Source: SIAJ01 sp036266155 (lineage in GTDB: Bacteria > Planctomycetota > Planctomycetia > Gemmatales > Gemmataceae). Taken from it: DNA of 13,429 bases. Positions 4,750 to 13,396 of this stretch are shown piece after piece. The notes beneath the pieces are model-generated. The model saw only the letters and a list, made by a program, of their open reading frames with translations. It had not been told where the DNA came from and did no database searches. The stretch lies in the NCBI GenBank assembly GCA_036266155.1, contig DATANR010000249.1, positions 1 to 13,429 of the forward strand, read 5' to 3'. Position numbers and translations under genes: made by a program. Each line of letters starts with the position of its first letter. Position 1 is the stretch's first letter.

Positions 4750-7398
4750 CTACGGCTGCGCCACCGTTGCCGCGAGCACCTTCGCAATTTGCTCCTTCGT
4801 TTCTTCCAGATGCGCCCGCAGCGTGTCTTCCGGCGGCGCCTTCTTGTCATTGAGCGCCAGATCAACCCGCTTGCTGACATCCTTGAGATGCATGCGCGCC
4901 AGGCTACGGGCGTCGGGCACGCTGCCGCGCAGCACCAGGCGTGACAACTCATTTAGATAGGCACGCTGAAGATTGCGGCGGAGAATGCTCGTCTTTTCGA
5001 CGCCCGGCTTGTCCCCGGCCGTCGGCAAGTCTGCAAAGGTCGAGTCGGACAACGCCCGCATCACCTCGGCGATGGTGACGACCGGTTCCGCCTTGTCGCC
5101 CTTCGCCGCCAGGTCTTGCATGCGGCTCAGCGTGCGATCGTTCAAGAGTTCTCGCAGACAGACCCGTTGGATGCCGAGAATCCGATCGTTCAGCGGAAAC
5201 TCAACGCCGCTCATGAAGGCGCTCTCGTTCCCCCAGTGGAGCCAGCGATCGGCCGCCAGTTTGCGAAGCTGATCGGGTGGGAAGCCGAAAGGCCTATCGG
5301 TCAGGATGCGCTCCTGAAGAAACTTCAACGCCTCGCGTTGCTTGGTTGCGTCTACGGGAACGAACGGGTCGCGGGCGTTGGCGTCGCCCTTATGATCCCG
5401 GTAGACGTACTCGCCGCCGACGAACTGCGCCGACAGGAACGCGCCGTTGCCATATTGCTGCAACATCGCGCTGAAGGCCACGCGAGCACGCTGATAGCCT
5501 TCGCCCTTGTCGACCACGCGGTCGGCGAGGCCCTTGATCAATTCGTCGGCCAGGGCAATGCGATCCTGTGCGAACTTCAACGGATCGGAACCGAGGTCCC
5601 ATTGATTGACAAGCGGATCCGCCGTGCGCAGGTCCTCGTCCGTTGAATAGGCGTGGCCAGTCTCGGCACTGCGACTCGCGATCTTGGCGAGTTCTTCCTT
5701 CTCGCCTTCGGTGCCGCCCGTGAGCGGCTTGTAGCCGAACTCGATGGCCCAGTAGTCGTAAGGCCCAATCGTGGAAGTGAAGAAGTCGCCCTGCTTGACG
5801 CCCTTCGGCGCCAGGTTGGCCGGGTTGTAGTCCATCACACTGCCAACCAGGCCCGACTTGCGGGTGACCGCCAGATCGTGAAGCTGATCGTTCTTGAGCA
5901 TCGTGCTTGCTTTGAAGTTGTGTCGCAGGCCGAGCGTGTGGCCGACCTCATGCATGACCGTTTCCTTGACAGCCTGCTGCAGCATTTCGTCGGGCACCTT
6001 GTCGCCTGGTTTCATGTCGAGACGGGCCGAGAGCGCGGCTAGAGCGATGCCCAGTTCGGTCTGCTTCTGCGATGCGCATTGGCACAGCCCGGCACGATAG
6101 GCCTTGAAACGTGCACGCTCAGCCATGTACGGATCTTCCGATGCTGCCCTGTCGTTCCAACTGCCGGCGCCGCGCAACGCGGCCGGCGGGACGGACCAAC
6201 CGTGACGCGCCGCCTGGATCGGACTATCGGGCTCCGTCGTGAAGCCGTGCTCCGTCTTGTAAAGTTGCTGATCGCGCTTGTAGAAGCGCACCATGCTGGC
6301 ATCGAAGATGATGTCGGCATCGATAATTTCGCCCGTGTACGGGTTCGCGCGCGACGGGCCCATGGCATAGCCGATGTCCGTTGTAATCCAGCGGAAGGTG
6401 CTGTAGGTCACGTCCTCGGGGTCAAAATCTTCGCCTTCCTGTTGCCGCACTTCAATCGCGTCGCGGAAGCCGACCTTTTCGAACGCCTTGTTCCATTCCA
6501 GGATGCCTTCACGGACGGCCGCCCGGAACTCGTCCGGTACCGATTTCTCGATCCAGAAGACTATCTTCTTCTTGGGTGGAACAAGCTTCGCCCCTTCCTT
6601 CCACGGCGAATTGTCCGCTCGTTCGAGCCGCCAGCGGTTGACGTAACGGACGAACGAAGTGTCCTTGCTGTCCGAACCGAAGTCCTTGACGGCCGACACG
6701 AAGTAGCCGATGCGATCGTCCGCGAGCCGCGGCGTGTAGCCGGCCTCCGGCAACTCAACGATGCCATAGTGGATGATGACTGTGTTGCCGCGGGCGTCGA
6801 TCACGGAGTCCGGCGCGTCCTTGCCCGTGAACGTGGCCGAGACCTGCATCTCGACGTTCTTGGGGAACGCCTTCACCTTGTGCCACGTGGTGCGATTGCC
6901 GTCGATCATGCCGAAGGGCAAGTCGGCAAAGTTCGTGAAGAAAATCTGATCGAAGTCGAGCAGTACCGATTGTCGGATCGGGTGCACGGACTTGATGGGC
7001 AGGGCCATCAGCACCGAGTCGGTGTACGTCGTTTCCAACGCGCGTGCGATCGGCCCGGCAATACTCTTGAAGCGCACGTTCTTGCGGATGAGATGCACCT
7101 TGTCGCCGACGCGCTTGAATTCGATCACCCATTGCTCGTCGTTGTTGAGAATCCAGCCGGCCTGATCCATACCGCCGCGTGCCAGCGAGATCGCGCACAG
7201 AAACGAGCGATCGAATTGATGCGGCTGCAACTCGGCGTAGACGTGCTCTTCCTTCTGATACAGCTTGAAGAGGCCCTCCGCGATTTTGGCGCCGGCCACC
7301 GTCTTCTCGAAGTCGTCAAACTTGGGCGGGGGCTGTTGGGCAAATGCGGCCGAAGCGTACAGGCTGGCGACGGCCAGGCACGCGAGAATTCGAATCAT
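4750..7398 (-). CDS. Secreted zinc-dependent metalloprotease (DUF5117/DUF5118-type)
   Basis: The 882-aa protein starts at ATG 7398, with GAGG 6 nt upstream and a signal peptide at residues 1-20 (MIRILACLAVASLYASAAFA). It belongs to the large bacterial zincin-like family annotated with DUF5118, DUF5117 and DUF4953. Family hallmarks are PHQFDRSFLCAISLARGG near the N-terminus, VPDEFRAAVREGILEWNKAF in the middle, and MGPSRANPYTGEIIDADI just before the protease core. The zinc site is HEVGHTLGLRH at 483-493, with His483, His487 and His493 as ligands and Glu484 as the catalytic base. The Met-turn SVMDY at 520-524 completes a metzincin-like active site. The C-terminal third (about 620-882) is helical and charged. 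It is expected to act outside the cytoplasm; its substrate is unknown. It is a single gene on its strand, converging with the membrane pair and diverging from the NRPS-like gene. Confidence 0.92.
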   Translation of the reverse strand: MIRILACLAVASLYASAAFAQQPPPKFDDFEKTVAGAKIAEGLFKLYQKEEHVYAELQPHQFDRSFLCAISLARGGMDQAGWILNNDEQWVIEFKRVGDKVHLIRKNVRFKSIAGPIARALETTYTDSVLMALPIKSVHPIRQSVLLDFDQIFFTNFADLPFGMIDGNRTTWHKVKAFPKNVEMQVSATFTGKDAPDSVIDARGNTVIIHYGIVELPEAGYTPRLADDRIGYFVSAVKDFGSDSKDTSFVRYVNRWRLERADNSPWKEGAKLVPPKKKIVFWIEKSVPDEFRAAVREGILEWNKAFEKVGFRDAIEVRQQEGEDFDPEDVTYSTFRWITTDIGYAMGPSRANPYTGEIIDADIIFDASMVRFYKRDQQLYKTEHGFTTEPDSPIQAARHGWSVPPAALRGAGSWNDRAASEDPYMAERARFKAYRAGLCQCASQKQTELGIALAALSARLDMKPGDKVPDEMLQQAVKETVMHEVGHTLGLRHNFKASTMLKNDQLHDLAVTRKSGLVGSVMDYNPANLAPKGVKQGDFFTSTIGPYDYWAIEFGYKPLTGGTEGEKEELAKIASRSAETGHAYSTDEDLRTADPLVNQWDLGSDPLKFAQDRIALADELIKGLADRVVDKGEGYQRARVAFSAMLQQYGNGAFLSAQFVGGEYVYRDHKGDANARDPFVPVDATKQREALKFLQERILTDRPFGFPPDQLRKLAADRWLHWGNESAFMSGVEFPLNDRILGIQRVCLRELLNDRTLSRMQDLAAKGDKAEPVVTIAEVMRALSDSTFADLPTAGDKPGVEKTSILRRNLQRAYLNELSRLVLRGSVPDARSLARMHLKDVSKRVDLALNDKKAPPEDTLRAHLEETKEQIAKVLAATVAQP

Positions 7399-7597
7399 CG
7401 GGAACCTCGAACGGAGATAGCGAATGTGTGTAGGCTAGCGGATTTGCGGTCAATCGGGCAAGCCAGATGTGCCGACTTTGACGGTTGCGTAGCTTGCGCA
7501 GGCGGCGCAATCGCTAGGTTCGGCGCGTCCGGACCAGTTTCGTGCTAGGGTTGTTTACTCAAGTTGGTCCCCCGCCTCACCCTCAGGCACGACACCG

Positions 7598-10171
7598 TTG
7601 CTCGGATCATCAACTGAAGACGCTGTTTTTGACGTAGTTCGGCAGGATTACGCCACGCCAACAAACTTCGAACAAGCCGGTGCGCGAGCCAAAAGCCTGG
7701 TCGACCTTCTCGAAACCAAGGCTCGGCAATCAGCCGCGTCGACTGCACTCGTTGTTGGCGAGGCGACGTTCACGTATGCCGAAGTGCACGCACGCGCCAA
7801 TCGCCTCGCCCGCTACCTGAAGCTGCTCGGCGTCGGGCCAGATGTGCTCGTGGGCATCGCGCTCGAGCGGAGTGCCGATCTGCTCGTCGCGGTTCTGGCG
7901 ACGCTCAAGGCCGGCGGGGCCTATGTGCCGCTTGATCCCGCGTATCCGAATGATCGTCTGGCCGGCATGCTCGAAGACGCGAACGCGCCCGTCCTGATTA
8001 CGCAAGAGTCGTTGCGCGCGCAATTGCCGGCGGGACCACGGGTGGTGTTGATCGACATCGATGCGGCGGAGATCGCCTCGTTCAGTGATCAGCCTCTCAA
8101 GACCGTCGTCGCGGCTGATTCGCTTGCTTACGTGATCTACACGTCCGGGTCGACCGGCAAGCCCAAGGGCGTCGCGATCGAGCACCACAGCGTCGTCGAC
8201 TTGATCGAGTGGGCAGCCGACACGTATGCGGCCGACGAGTTGGCAGGCGTGCTCTTCGGTACATCCGTTTGCTTTGACCTCTCCGTCTTCGAGATGTTCG
8301 TGCCGCTGGCGCTGGGCGGCACGATTATCCTCGCGGACAACGTGCTGCAATTGCCGATGCTCGCGGCACGAGAGCGCGTCACACTACTCAACACAGTCCC
8401 CTCAGTGGCAGCGGAACTCGTGCGCATACAGGGACTGCCGGAATCCGTCCGCGTCGTCAATCTCGCGGGCGAAGCGCTGCCGGACGAGTTGGCCACGGCG
8501 ATCTATGCGCTCCCAACGGTCGCGAAGCTTTACAACCTCTACGGCCCAACCGAAGACACGGTCTATTCGACGTTTGCTCTTGTCGAGCGCGACCAGCGCG
8601 TCCATCTCGGCCAGCCGCTGCCGAACACGCGGGCGTACGTTCTCGATGGGCAAGGCCAAAAAGTGGGCGTCGGCGTCGAAGGCGAGCTGTATCTTGCCGG
8701 CGCCGGGCTGGCGCGCGGCTATCTCAATTGTGCCGAGTTGACCGCCGAACGCTTTGTCCGCGACCCGTTCGGGCCGGGCCGCATGTACAAGACCGGCGAC
8801 CTCTGTCGCTGGCGGCCGGACGGCAACCTCGATTACATCGGCCGCATCGATCACCAGGTCAAGATCCGCGGTTTCCGCATCGAGCTGGGCGAGATTGAAA
8901 GCCAGTTGCGCAGCCAAGCGGGCGTCCAGCAGGCGCTCGTGACCGCGGCCGACAATCGCCTGGTCGCCTACGTGAAGGCCGACTCGACGGTGACGATTGC
9001 CGCGCTCCGCGAGGCGCTCAAGCAATTGCTGCCCGAACACATGATGCCGGCCGCGTTCGTGCTGCTCGATGCGTTTCCGCTGTCGCCCAATGGCAAAATT
9101 GATCGCAAGCGTCTTCCAGCGCCCGACTTCGCGGTTCACTCCTCGTCGGGCGAATTGCGCAATGACACGGAGCGGCGCTTGGCTGCCATCTGGCGGGAAG
9201 CTCTCGGCGTCGCCGCGGTTGGCCGCACCGACAGCTTCTTCGACCTCGGCGGCCATTCGCTGCTGGCAGTTCGCTTGATCGCTGACGTGGAAAAATCCTT
9301 CGGTCGCAAGCTCCCGCTCGGTTCGCTGTTTCGCAGCCGGACGATCGAGGAGATGGCGACGATTCTTCGCGACCCCGGTCCGACGGAGGACATTCCCCTC
9401 CTGGTGCGGCTACGTTCCGGGTCCGGGACGCCGTTGTTTTGTGTGCCGGGCCAGGGCGACTTCGGCTTTCAGTTCCGCGAGTTGGCGGAAGTCGTGGACC
9501 TGGACGCGCCGATCTATACGTTCTCGTTCGAGCGGTGGGAGCGGAACCTCGCGCTGTTCCACACGGTTGAGGAAATGGCGGCCATTCTCGTTGCCGAGAT
9601 GCGGCGCGTACAGCCGAACGGGCCATATCGTCTCTTCGGCCTGTGCCTCGGCGGTTGGCTCGTCTTCGAAATGGCGCGCCAACTCATTGCGACCGGCGAA
9701 CGTGTTGAAACACCGATCCTGTTGGAATCGTTTGGGCCGCCGCACATCCCTCTAGCCGGTGGCTCACGTCTGGAACGGCTGCGCTTGATCTGGTGGCACT
9801 TCCGCCACCTGGGGTGGATGGCAAAGGCGCGATTCCTCGGCCGGCGCCTGGCCGCCAAGTTGTTACCGCGACGCGGAGCAGGCTTACCCGTCGGCGAGGT
9901 GCTCGTCGAAAGTCCGGGCAGGCGTCAGTCCTATTTTCACGGCGTCTATCGGCCGCAGGCGGTTGCGGCCAAATTACACATCATCCGCGCCGCGACGCAA
10001 CCCGAATGGTACCAACGCTTCGGCGAAGATGCGCCCGATCTCGGTTGGGCTGGGTTCGGTCGTCATGGCATTTCGGTCAGCACCGTCGCGGGCAGTCGAT
10101 CGGACGTACTGCATGGTCGCGGTCTGCAGCAAGTCGCCGCCATCCTTCGAACGGCGTTACGGCCTTCCTAA
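7598..10171 (+). CDS. Single-module NRPS-like enzyme, adenylation-carrier-thioesterase
   Basis: The 857-aa protein would activate an amino acid as its adenylate, load it on a carrier and pass it to a thioesterase. Adenylation domain (about 35-505): IYTSGSTGKPKG (A3, within 178-196), FDLSVFEMF (A4), NLYGPTE (A5, 313-319), YKTGDL (A7) and NGKID (A10, Lys500) are all intact. Asp227, which binds the substrate amino group, is present. The ten pocket residues read D-L-F-N-N-A-L-V-Y-K, close to a code I associate from memory with alanine. Carrier domain (about 520-590): DSFFDLGGHSLLAVRL, phosphopantetheine Ser554. Thioesterase (about 605-857): GLCLGG, with Cys683 in place of the usual nucleophilic Ser. 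Glu710 and Arg834 fall at the usual Asp and His positions. There is no condensation domain. The start is uncertain: no ATG or GTG lies in frame near the N-terminus, and TTG 7598 has only weak ribosome-site support. No transporter or phosphopantetheinyl transferase lies nearby. Confidence 0.9.
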   Translation: MLGSSTEDAVFDVVRQDYATPTNFEQAGARAKSLVDLLETKARQSAASTALVVGEATFTYAEVHARANRLARYLKLLGVGPDVLVGIALERSADLLVAVLATLKAGGAYVPLDPAYPNDRLAGMLEDANAPVLITQESLRAQLPAGPRVVLIDIDAAEIASFSDQPLKTVVAADSLAYVIYTSGSTGKPKGVAIEHHSVVDLIEWAADTYAADELAGVLFGTSVCFDLSVFEMFVPLALGGTIILADNVLQLPMLAARERVTLLNTVPSVAAELVRIQGLPESVRVVNLAGEALPDELATAIYALPTVAKLYNLYGPTEDTVYSTFALVERDQRVHLGQPLPNTRAYVLDGQGQKVGVGVEGELYLAGAGLARGYLNCAELTAERFVRDPFGPGRMYKTGDLCRWRPDGNLDYIGRIDHQVKIRGFRIELGEIESQLRSQAGVQQALVTAADNRLVAYVKADSTVTIAALREALKQLLPEHMMPAAFVLLDAFPLSPNGKIDRKRLPAPDFAVHSSSGELRNDTERRLAAIWREALGVAAVGRTDSFFDLGGHSLLAVRLIADVEKSFGRKLPLGSLFRSRTIEEMATILRDPGPTEDIPLLVRLRSGSGTPLFCVPGQGDFGFQFRELAEVVDLDAPIYTFSFERWERNLALFHTVEEMAAILVAEMRRVQPNGPYRLFGLCLGGWLVFEMARQLIATGERVETPILLESFGPPHIPLAGGSRLERLRLIWWHFRHLGWMAKARFLGRRLAAKLLPRRGAGLPVGEVLVESPGRRQSYFHGVYRPQAVAAKLHIIRAATQPEWYQRFGEDAPDLGWAGFGRHGISVSTVAGSRSDVLHGRGLQQVAAILRTALRPS

Positions 10172-10323
10172 CTTCCCAACAACTGGTAAGCACTGCGGGA
10201 TTTGACGCCAACCGCCGGTCCGGCCGTCCGGATTGCGCGGACGCCCCTGACGCTCGGCAATGATCGCTGTCGATACGCGGAACAACCGCGGGTCTGCGCC
10301 TGCGAACCTTCCCGAGTGCCGAC

Positions 10324-11613
10324 ATGGCCACGCGTCTCAGTCTGTCGCTCGTTTTTCTCTCCGCGACCGTGTTACCGGTCAATGCCGATCCCATTGAGAT
10401 CGTCCCGGCAATCGCGGATATGTCCAGTCCGCTCGAACGCGTGGACGTGAAGCCCGTCGATGCCAATGTTCAACCGGTTGCCGCCCCCACGGCCACGGAG
10501 ACTTTGCCGGTCACGAACCTAACTGGCAGCCCATGCACGCCGCCGACCAACTACCGGACACCGCGACTATGGGTTGACGCCGAAATTCTGCGGTGGTGGA
10601 TACCGAACGGGCCGCTCAAAGCGCCACTCGTCACGTCGGGCGATCCGGCCGATGGAGTTTTGGCCGGCGCGCTGGGCCAGGCCGGAACGCGTGTCTTGTT
10701 TGGCGGCAACGACATCAACTATGGTCGAACCAACGGCTTCCGCCTCATGGCGGGCGGCTGGATGGGCGACGAACCGATTGGAATGGAAGCCGGTGTACTG
10801 TGGCTCGATTCGCGCACCGTCTCGTTCGCGGCATCGTCCAACGACCTGCCCGCCTTGTTCCTTCCGATTGCCAACGTCTTGACGGGGAACGAAGGGCTAG
10901 TCACCGTCGGCAACCCGGCAACGGGGTTCGCCGGCAACGTCGCCATTCAGAGCCAATCGCGTTTCTGGGCGTGGGAGGCGAATGGCCTGCTTGCGCTCAC
11001 GCGCGGCACTGTCGACGTGAACTTGCTCGGCGGCTTCCGCTATGCCGATCTGAAGGAATCAATTGAGATTCTGAACAATGCCACCGATCTGGTGTTGCCG
11101 ACGCAGGCGAGTATGTTCGATCAATTTGAAGCTTCCAATCGCTTCTACGGCGGTCAAGTCGGCGGGCGCGTGAATTTCAACTACGATTGCTGGTTCGTCG
11201 GCTTGACGGCCAAGGTCGCGGCGGGTTGTGTTTGGGAAGACATCAACATCAGCGGCCGGACGGTTCAGACGGCGGTGCTGCCGGCGCCCTCGGGGACATT
11301 TGGCGGCGCCGTGTTTACGCAGCCGTCCAACATTGGCCGTCAATCATCCGCTCATTTCGCAACCCTTTCCGAACTGAACTTGCGCGTTGGCTGCCAGATT
11401 CTGGAGTGCCTGCGGGCCACCGTCGGTTACGATCTGGTCTACTGGGACCGCGTGGCACGCCCGGGCGATCAAATCGACCACGCCATTAACGTGAGCCAGA
11501 GCCCAGTCTTCGCCACGGGATCGCTCGTCGGCGCGGCACGCCCGGCACCGTTGCACATCCAAAACGACTTCTTCCTTCAGGGCTTCACGGCCGGTCTCGA
11601 ATTCCGTTATTGA
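10324..11613 (+). CDS. BBP7 family outer-membrane beta-barrel protein
   Basis: The 429-aa protein starts at ATG 10324 with a signal peptide (about 1-21, MATRLSLSLVFLSATVLPVN then ADP). A Pro/Thr/Ala-rich linker runs to about residue 75. The rest is a run of amphipathic, aromatic-rich strands, starting at RLWVDAEILRWWIPNGP and ending in the aromatic terminus GLEFRY, typical of outer-membrane barrels. The late segment VGYDLVYWDRVARPGDQID, followed by HAINVSQSP, is the signature of the planctomycete BBP7 family, usually present in many copies per genome. It is likely to sit in the outer membrane; its function is unknown. It begins 152 nt after the NRPS-like stop, with only a weak hairpin and no clear promoter between them, so cotranscription is possible but unproven. 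Two hairpins follow its stop. Confidence 0.88.
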   Translation: MATRLSLSLVFLSATVLPVNADPIEIVPAIADMSSPLERVDVKPVDANVQPVAAPTATETLPVTNLTGSPCTPPTNYRTPRLWVDAEILRWWIPNGPLKAPLVTSGDPADGVLAGALGQAGTRVLFGGNDINYGRTNGFRLMAGGWMGDEPIGMEAGVLWLDSRTVSFAASSNDLPALFLPIANVLTGNEGLVTVGNPATGFAGNVAIQSQSRFWAWEANGLLALTRGTVDVNLLGGFRYADLKESIEILNNATDLVLPTQASMFDQFEASNRFYGGQVGGRVNFNYDCWFVGLTAKVAAGCVWEDINISGRTVQTAVLPAPSGTFGGAVFTQPSNIGRQSSAHFATLSELNLRVGCQILECLRATVGYDLVYWDRVARPGDQIDHAINVSQSPVFATGSLVGAARPAPLHIQNDFFLQGFTAGLEFRY

Positions 11614-11620
11614 GTTGCAA

Positions 11621-11653
11621 TGAAACAGTTCGGCGCGCGGCGAATTCGTTTCA
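11621..11653. terminator. Hairpin directly after the BBP7 gene
   Basis: TGAAAC (11621-11626) pairs with GTTTCA (11648-11653), and TTCG (11629-11632) pairs with CGAA (11641-11644), with a small internal loop and an 8-nt GC-rich apical loop. It starts 7 nt past the stop codon. There is no T-tract, so a terminator role is tentative. Confidence 0.35.
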
Positions 11654-11663
11654 TCCAGAATTG

Positions 11664-11701
11664 AGAGATGGCCAACACACACACTGGGGTTGACCATCTC
11701 T
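11664..11701. terminator. Second hairpin downstream of the BBP7 gene
   Basis: AGAGATGG (11664-11671) pairs with CCATCTCT (11694-11701). After one mismatch, CAAC (11673-11676) pairs with GTTG (11689-11692), enclosing a 12-nt loop that begins with a CA-dinucleotide run. It follows the first hairpin by 10 nt, and together they could end BBP7 transcription. A short T-run appears only about 8 nt later (TTTT at 11709-11712). Confidence 0.45.
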
Positions 11702-11931
11702 GCCTGCGTTTTCGCGCCTATCCCCATGCCCGCAAAGGAGATGGGTTGAAAACGCGGAATTCCAATTCTAGTGCCAGAACCCTCTGAAAGCTCCGCCAAC
11801 CGGGAACGTTGTTGCTATGGAACTCACGTCGCTGCCGTGCAGTAGGGCGCACGGAAGTTTCCTTGCAAAGCGGTCCCCGGCTGCCGATGGACGCGTTTCG
11901 AGAGAGTGGCGCCCCGGGAAACGCAACAGCG

Positions 11932-13383
11932 TCACATTGCAACGGGGCCGGCGGGTGTATGATCACGAAGAAATCGTTCGGCGGAGCGGGCGGCAAAATA
12001 GCCACATAGGCCGTGAACGCCGCCGCCGGGCGGGGTCGATGACGAGCAGATGAAGAGACCGGGCACGGGTGTGGCATAGGGATTGATTTTCAGCACCGGT
12101 CGGCTGAAGAGTTGCCATAGATCCTGGACGCCCCCGTTGATGTCGCCGCCGATGTAGTTTGCGTTGTAGGCCTCCATCGCAATGGTGCTCATCGTGTGCT
12201 TGGCCAGGATCAGGTCGCGGAAGCCAGGCGCGAATCGTTCTATCTGTCGCTCGATGCGATCCGTCATGTCGACCTGGGAGGCATGCGGAACGTGGCAATA
12301 GCCCCAGGCGATGTGCTTGCCAGGCGGGGCTCGTGAAGGATCGAAGATCGTTGGCTGCGCCAACATAACGAATGGGCGATCGGGATGGTCGCCCGCCCAG
12401 GTTTGCCGTTCGGCGTCGGCGATCTCGGCCAGTGTCCCGCCCACGTGAATTGTCCCGGCCCGACGACAGGCGTCCGAACGCCAGGGGATTGGGCCGGCGA
12501 GCGCCCAATCCACTTTCCAGACACCCATCCCATAGCGGTACTTTTCAAGTTTTCTACGATAGCCGTTCGGCAGATGATCGCCGGCGATGGCGACGACCTG
12601 CCGCGGCGTGACATCCAGCAGGATCGCTCTGGCGGGTGGGAGATCCGCCAGCGTGGCGACTGGCCGCCCCGTTTCGATCTCGCCACCCGCGTTCTGAAAG
12701 ATTGACGCGAGTGCGCTGGCGATTTTCTCGGAGCCGCCGCGGGGCAGCGGCCAGCCGACGGCGTGGCCGGCCAGGCCAAGCATCAGTGCGACCGCGCCGC
12801 CGGGCTTCCATTCGAGCGGCAACTGGCCATGTGCTGCCAGGCCGGCAATCAATGCCTGGGCTTTCGCGGTCCGAAAGTAATGCTCGGCCAGTCCGCGGCC
12901 CGAACGCAGGCCGCGCCAACCGAAACGGGCGGCCGTGATCATGTGGTGTGGAATGCTTAACGGCCCGACCAACTCGCGCATGATGTCGTCTGCATGGTCA
13001 ACCATCGGCTGCATCAGCCGGCGATAATCGCCCGCGTCGACGCCCAGTTGATCCGCGGTCTCCTCGACGGAGCGGGCTTGAAATACCGAGTCGTCGTCCA
13101 ACGGGTGTGCAAACGGCAATGGCGGCTGAACCCATTCCAATCCATGTTCAGCGAGCGGCAACGTGCGGAAGAATGGCGACGCGAGCGCCATCGGGTGCAC
13201 GGCGGAGCAAACGTCATGCAGGTAGCCGGGAAGCGTGAGTTCCTTGGAACGCGTGCCGCCGCCGATCGTGGCCGCAGCCTCGCGGACGAGAACGCGATGG
13301 CCGTTGCATGCCAGCGCGATGGCGGCCGCCAGGCCATTGGGTCCAGAGCCGACGACAATCGCGTCATATAAGCCGTTGGCCAT
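11932..13383 (-). CDS. FAD-dependent oxidoreductase, phytoene desaturase-like/PYROXD2-like
   Basis: The 483-aa protein starts at ATG 13383; only a GGA serves as a possible ribosome site. It has an N-terminal dinucleotide-binding fold (AIVVGSGPNGLAAAIALA, with GSGPNG at 12-17 and the ribose-binding acid Glu35 at the end of strand 2). The GGGTRS loop (41-46) and the block DVCSAVHPMALASPFF are typical of this branch of COG1233. The C-terminal FAD-binding segment, VPGLFICSSSTPPGGGVHGL followed by CGYFAARSAERFL (about 440-472), is complete. The family includes carotenoid desaturases/isomerases and PYROXD2-type proteins of unclear substrate. This sequence looks closer to the latter, and no carotenoid gene (crtB, crtY) is nearby, so the substrate is unknown. 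The repeat at 13397-13429 lies 13 nt upstream of its start. Confidence 0.88.
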   Translation of the reverse strand: MANGLYDAIVVGSGPNGLAAAIALACNGHRVLVREAAATIGGGTRSKELTLPGYLHDVCSAVHPMALASPFFRTLPLAEHGLEWVQPPLPFAHPLDDDSVFQARSVEETADQLGVDAGDYRRLMQPMVDHADDIMRELVGPLSIPHHMITAARFGWRGLRSGRGLAEHYFRTAKAQALIAGLAAHGQLPLEWKPGGAVALMLGLAGHAVGWPLPRGGSEKIASALASIFQNAGGEIETGRPVATLADLPPARAILLDVTPRQVVAIAGDHLPNGYRRKLEKYRYGMGVWKVDWALAGPIPWRSDACRRAGTIHVGGTLAEIADAERQTWAGDHPDRPFVMLAQPTIFDPSRAPPGKHIAWGYCHVPHASQVDMTDRIERQIERFAPGFRDLILAKHTMSTIAMEAYNANYIGGDINGGVQDLWQLFSRPVLKINPYATPVPGLFICSSSTPPGGGVHGLCGYFAARSAERFLRDHTPAGPVAM

Positions 13384-13396
13384 GTTGATCCAGCGA

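Larger units (their letters stand above)
11614..11931. other. Gene-free convergent intergenic region
   Basis: This 318-nt stretch lies between the BBP7 stop and the stop of the minus-strand oxidoreductase. The first 90 nt hold two hairpins, listed separately. From about 11702 to 11931 I see no RNA gene, promoter or conserved coding sequence. The short open frames here lack ribosome sites and resemble nothing known. Confidence 0.6.

Noticed and set aside
7425..7453. TTGACC on the minus strand (7453-7448) as a -35 box for the metalloprotease.
   Set aside because: At 17-nt spacing the -10 position reads CACACA, and nearby spacings are no better. No convincing promoter can be assigned.
6079..7548. 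A 489-codon open frame on the plus strand, antisense to the metalloprotease.
   Set aside because: It is the mirror of a strongly coding GC-rich gene. The translation shows no recognisable motif, while the opposite strand carries signal peptide, zinc site and Met-turn.
8402..9256. A 284-codon frame on the minus strand inside the NRPS-like gene.
   Set aside because: It is a shadow of the adenylation domain, whose motifs all lie in the plus-strand frame. The minus-strand translation shows no recognisable domain.
10225..10243. A 6-bp hairpin (cgtccg / cggacg) as a terminator between the NRPS-like and BBP7 genes.
   Set aside because: The stem is short, no T-run follows, and such hairpins arise easily by chance in this GC-rich sequence.
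11932..13383. Naming the FAD oxidoreductase as a carotenoid desaturase (crtI).
   Set aside because: The sequence blocks fit the wider COG1233/PYROXD2-like group, and no other carotenoid gene is in the window, so the specific name is not supported.
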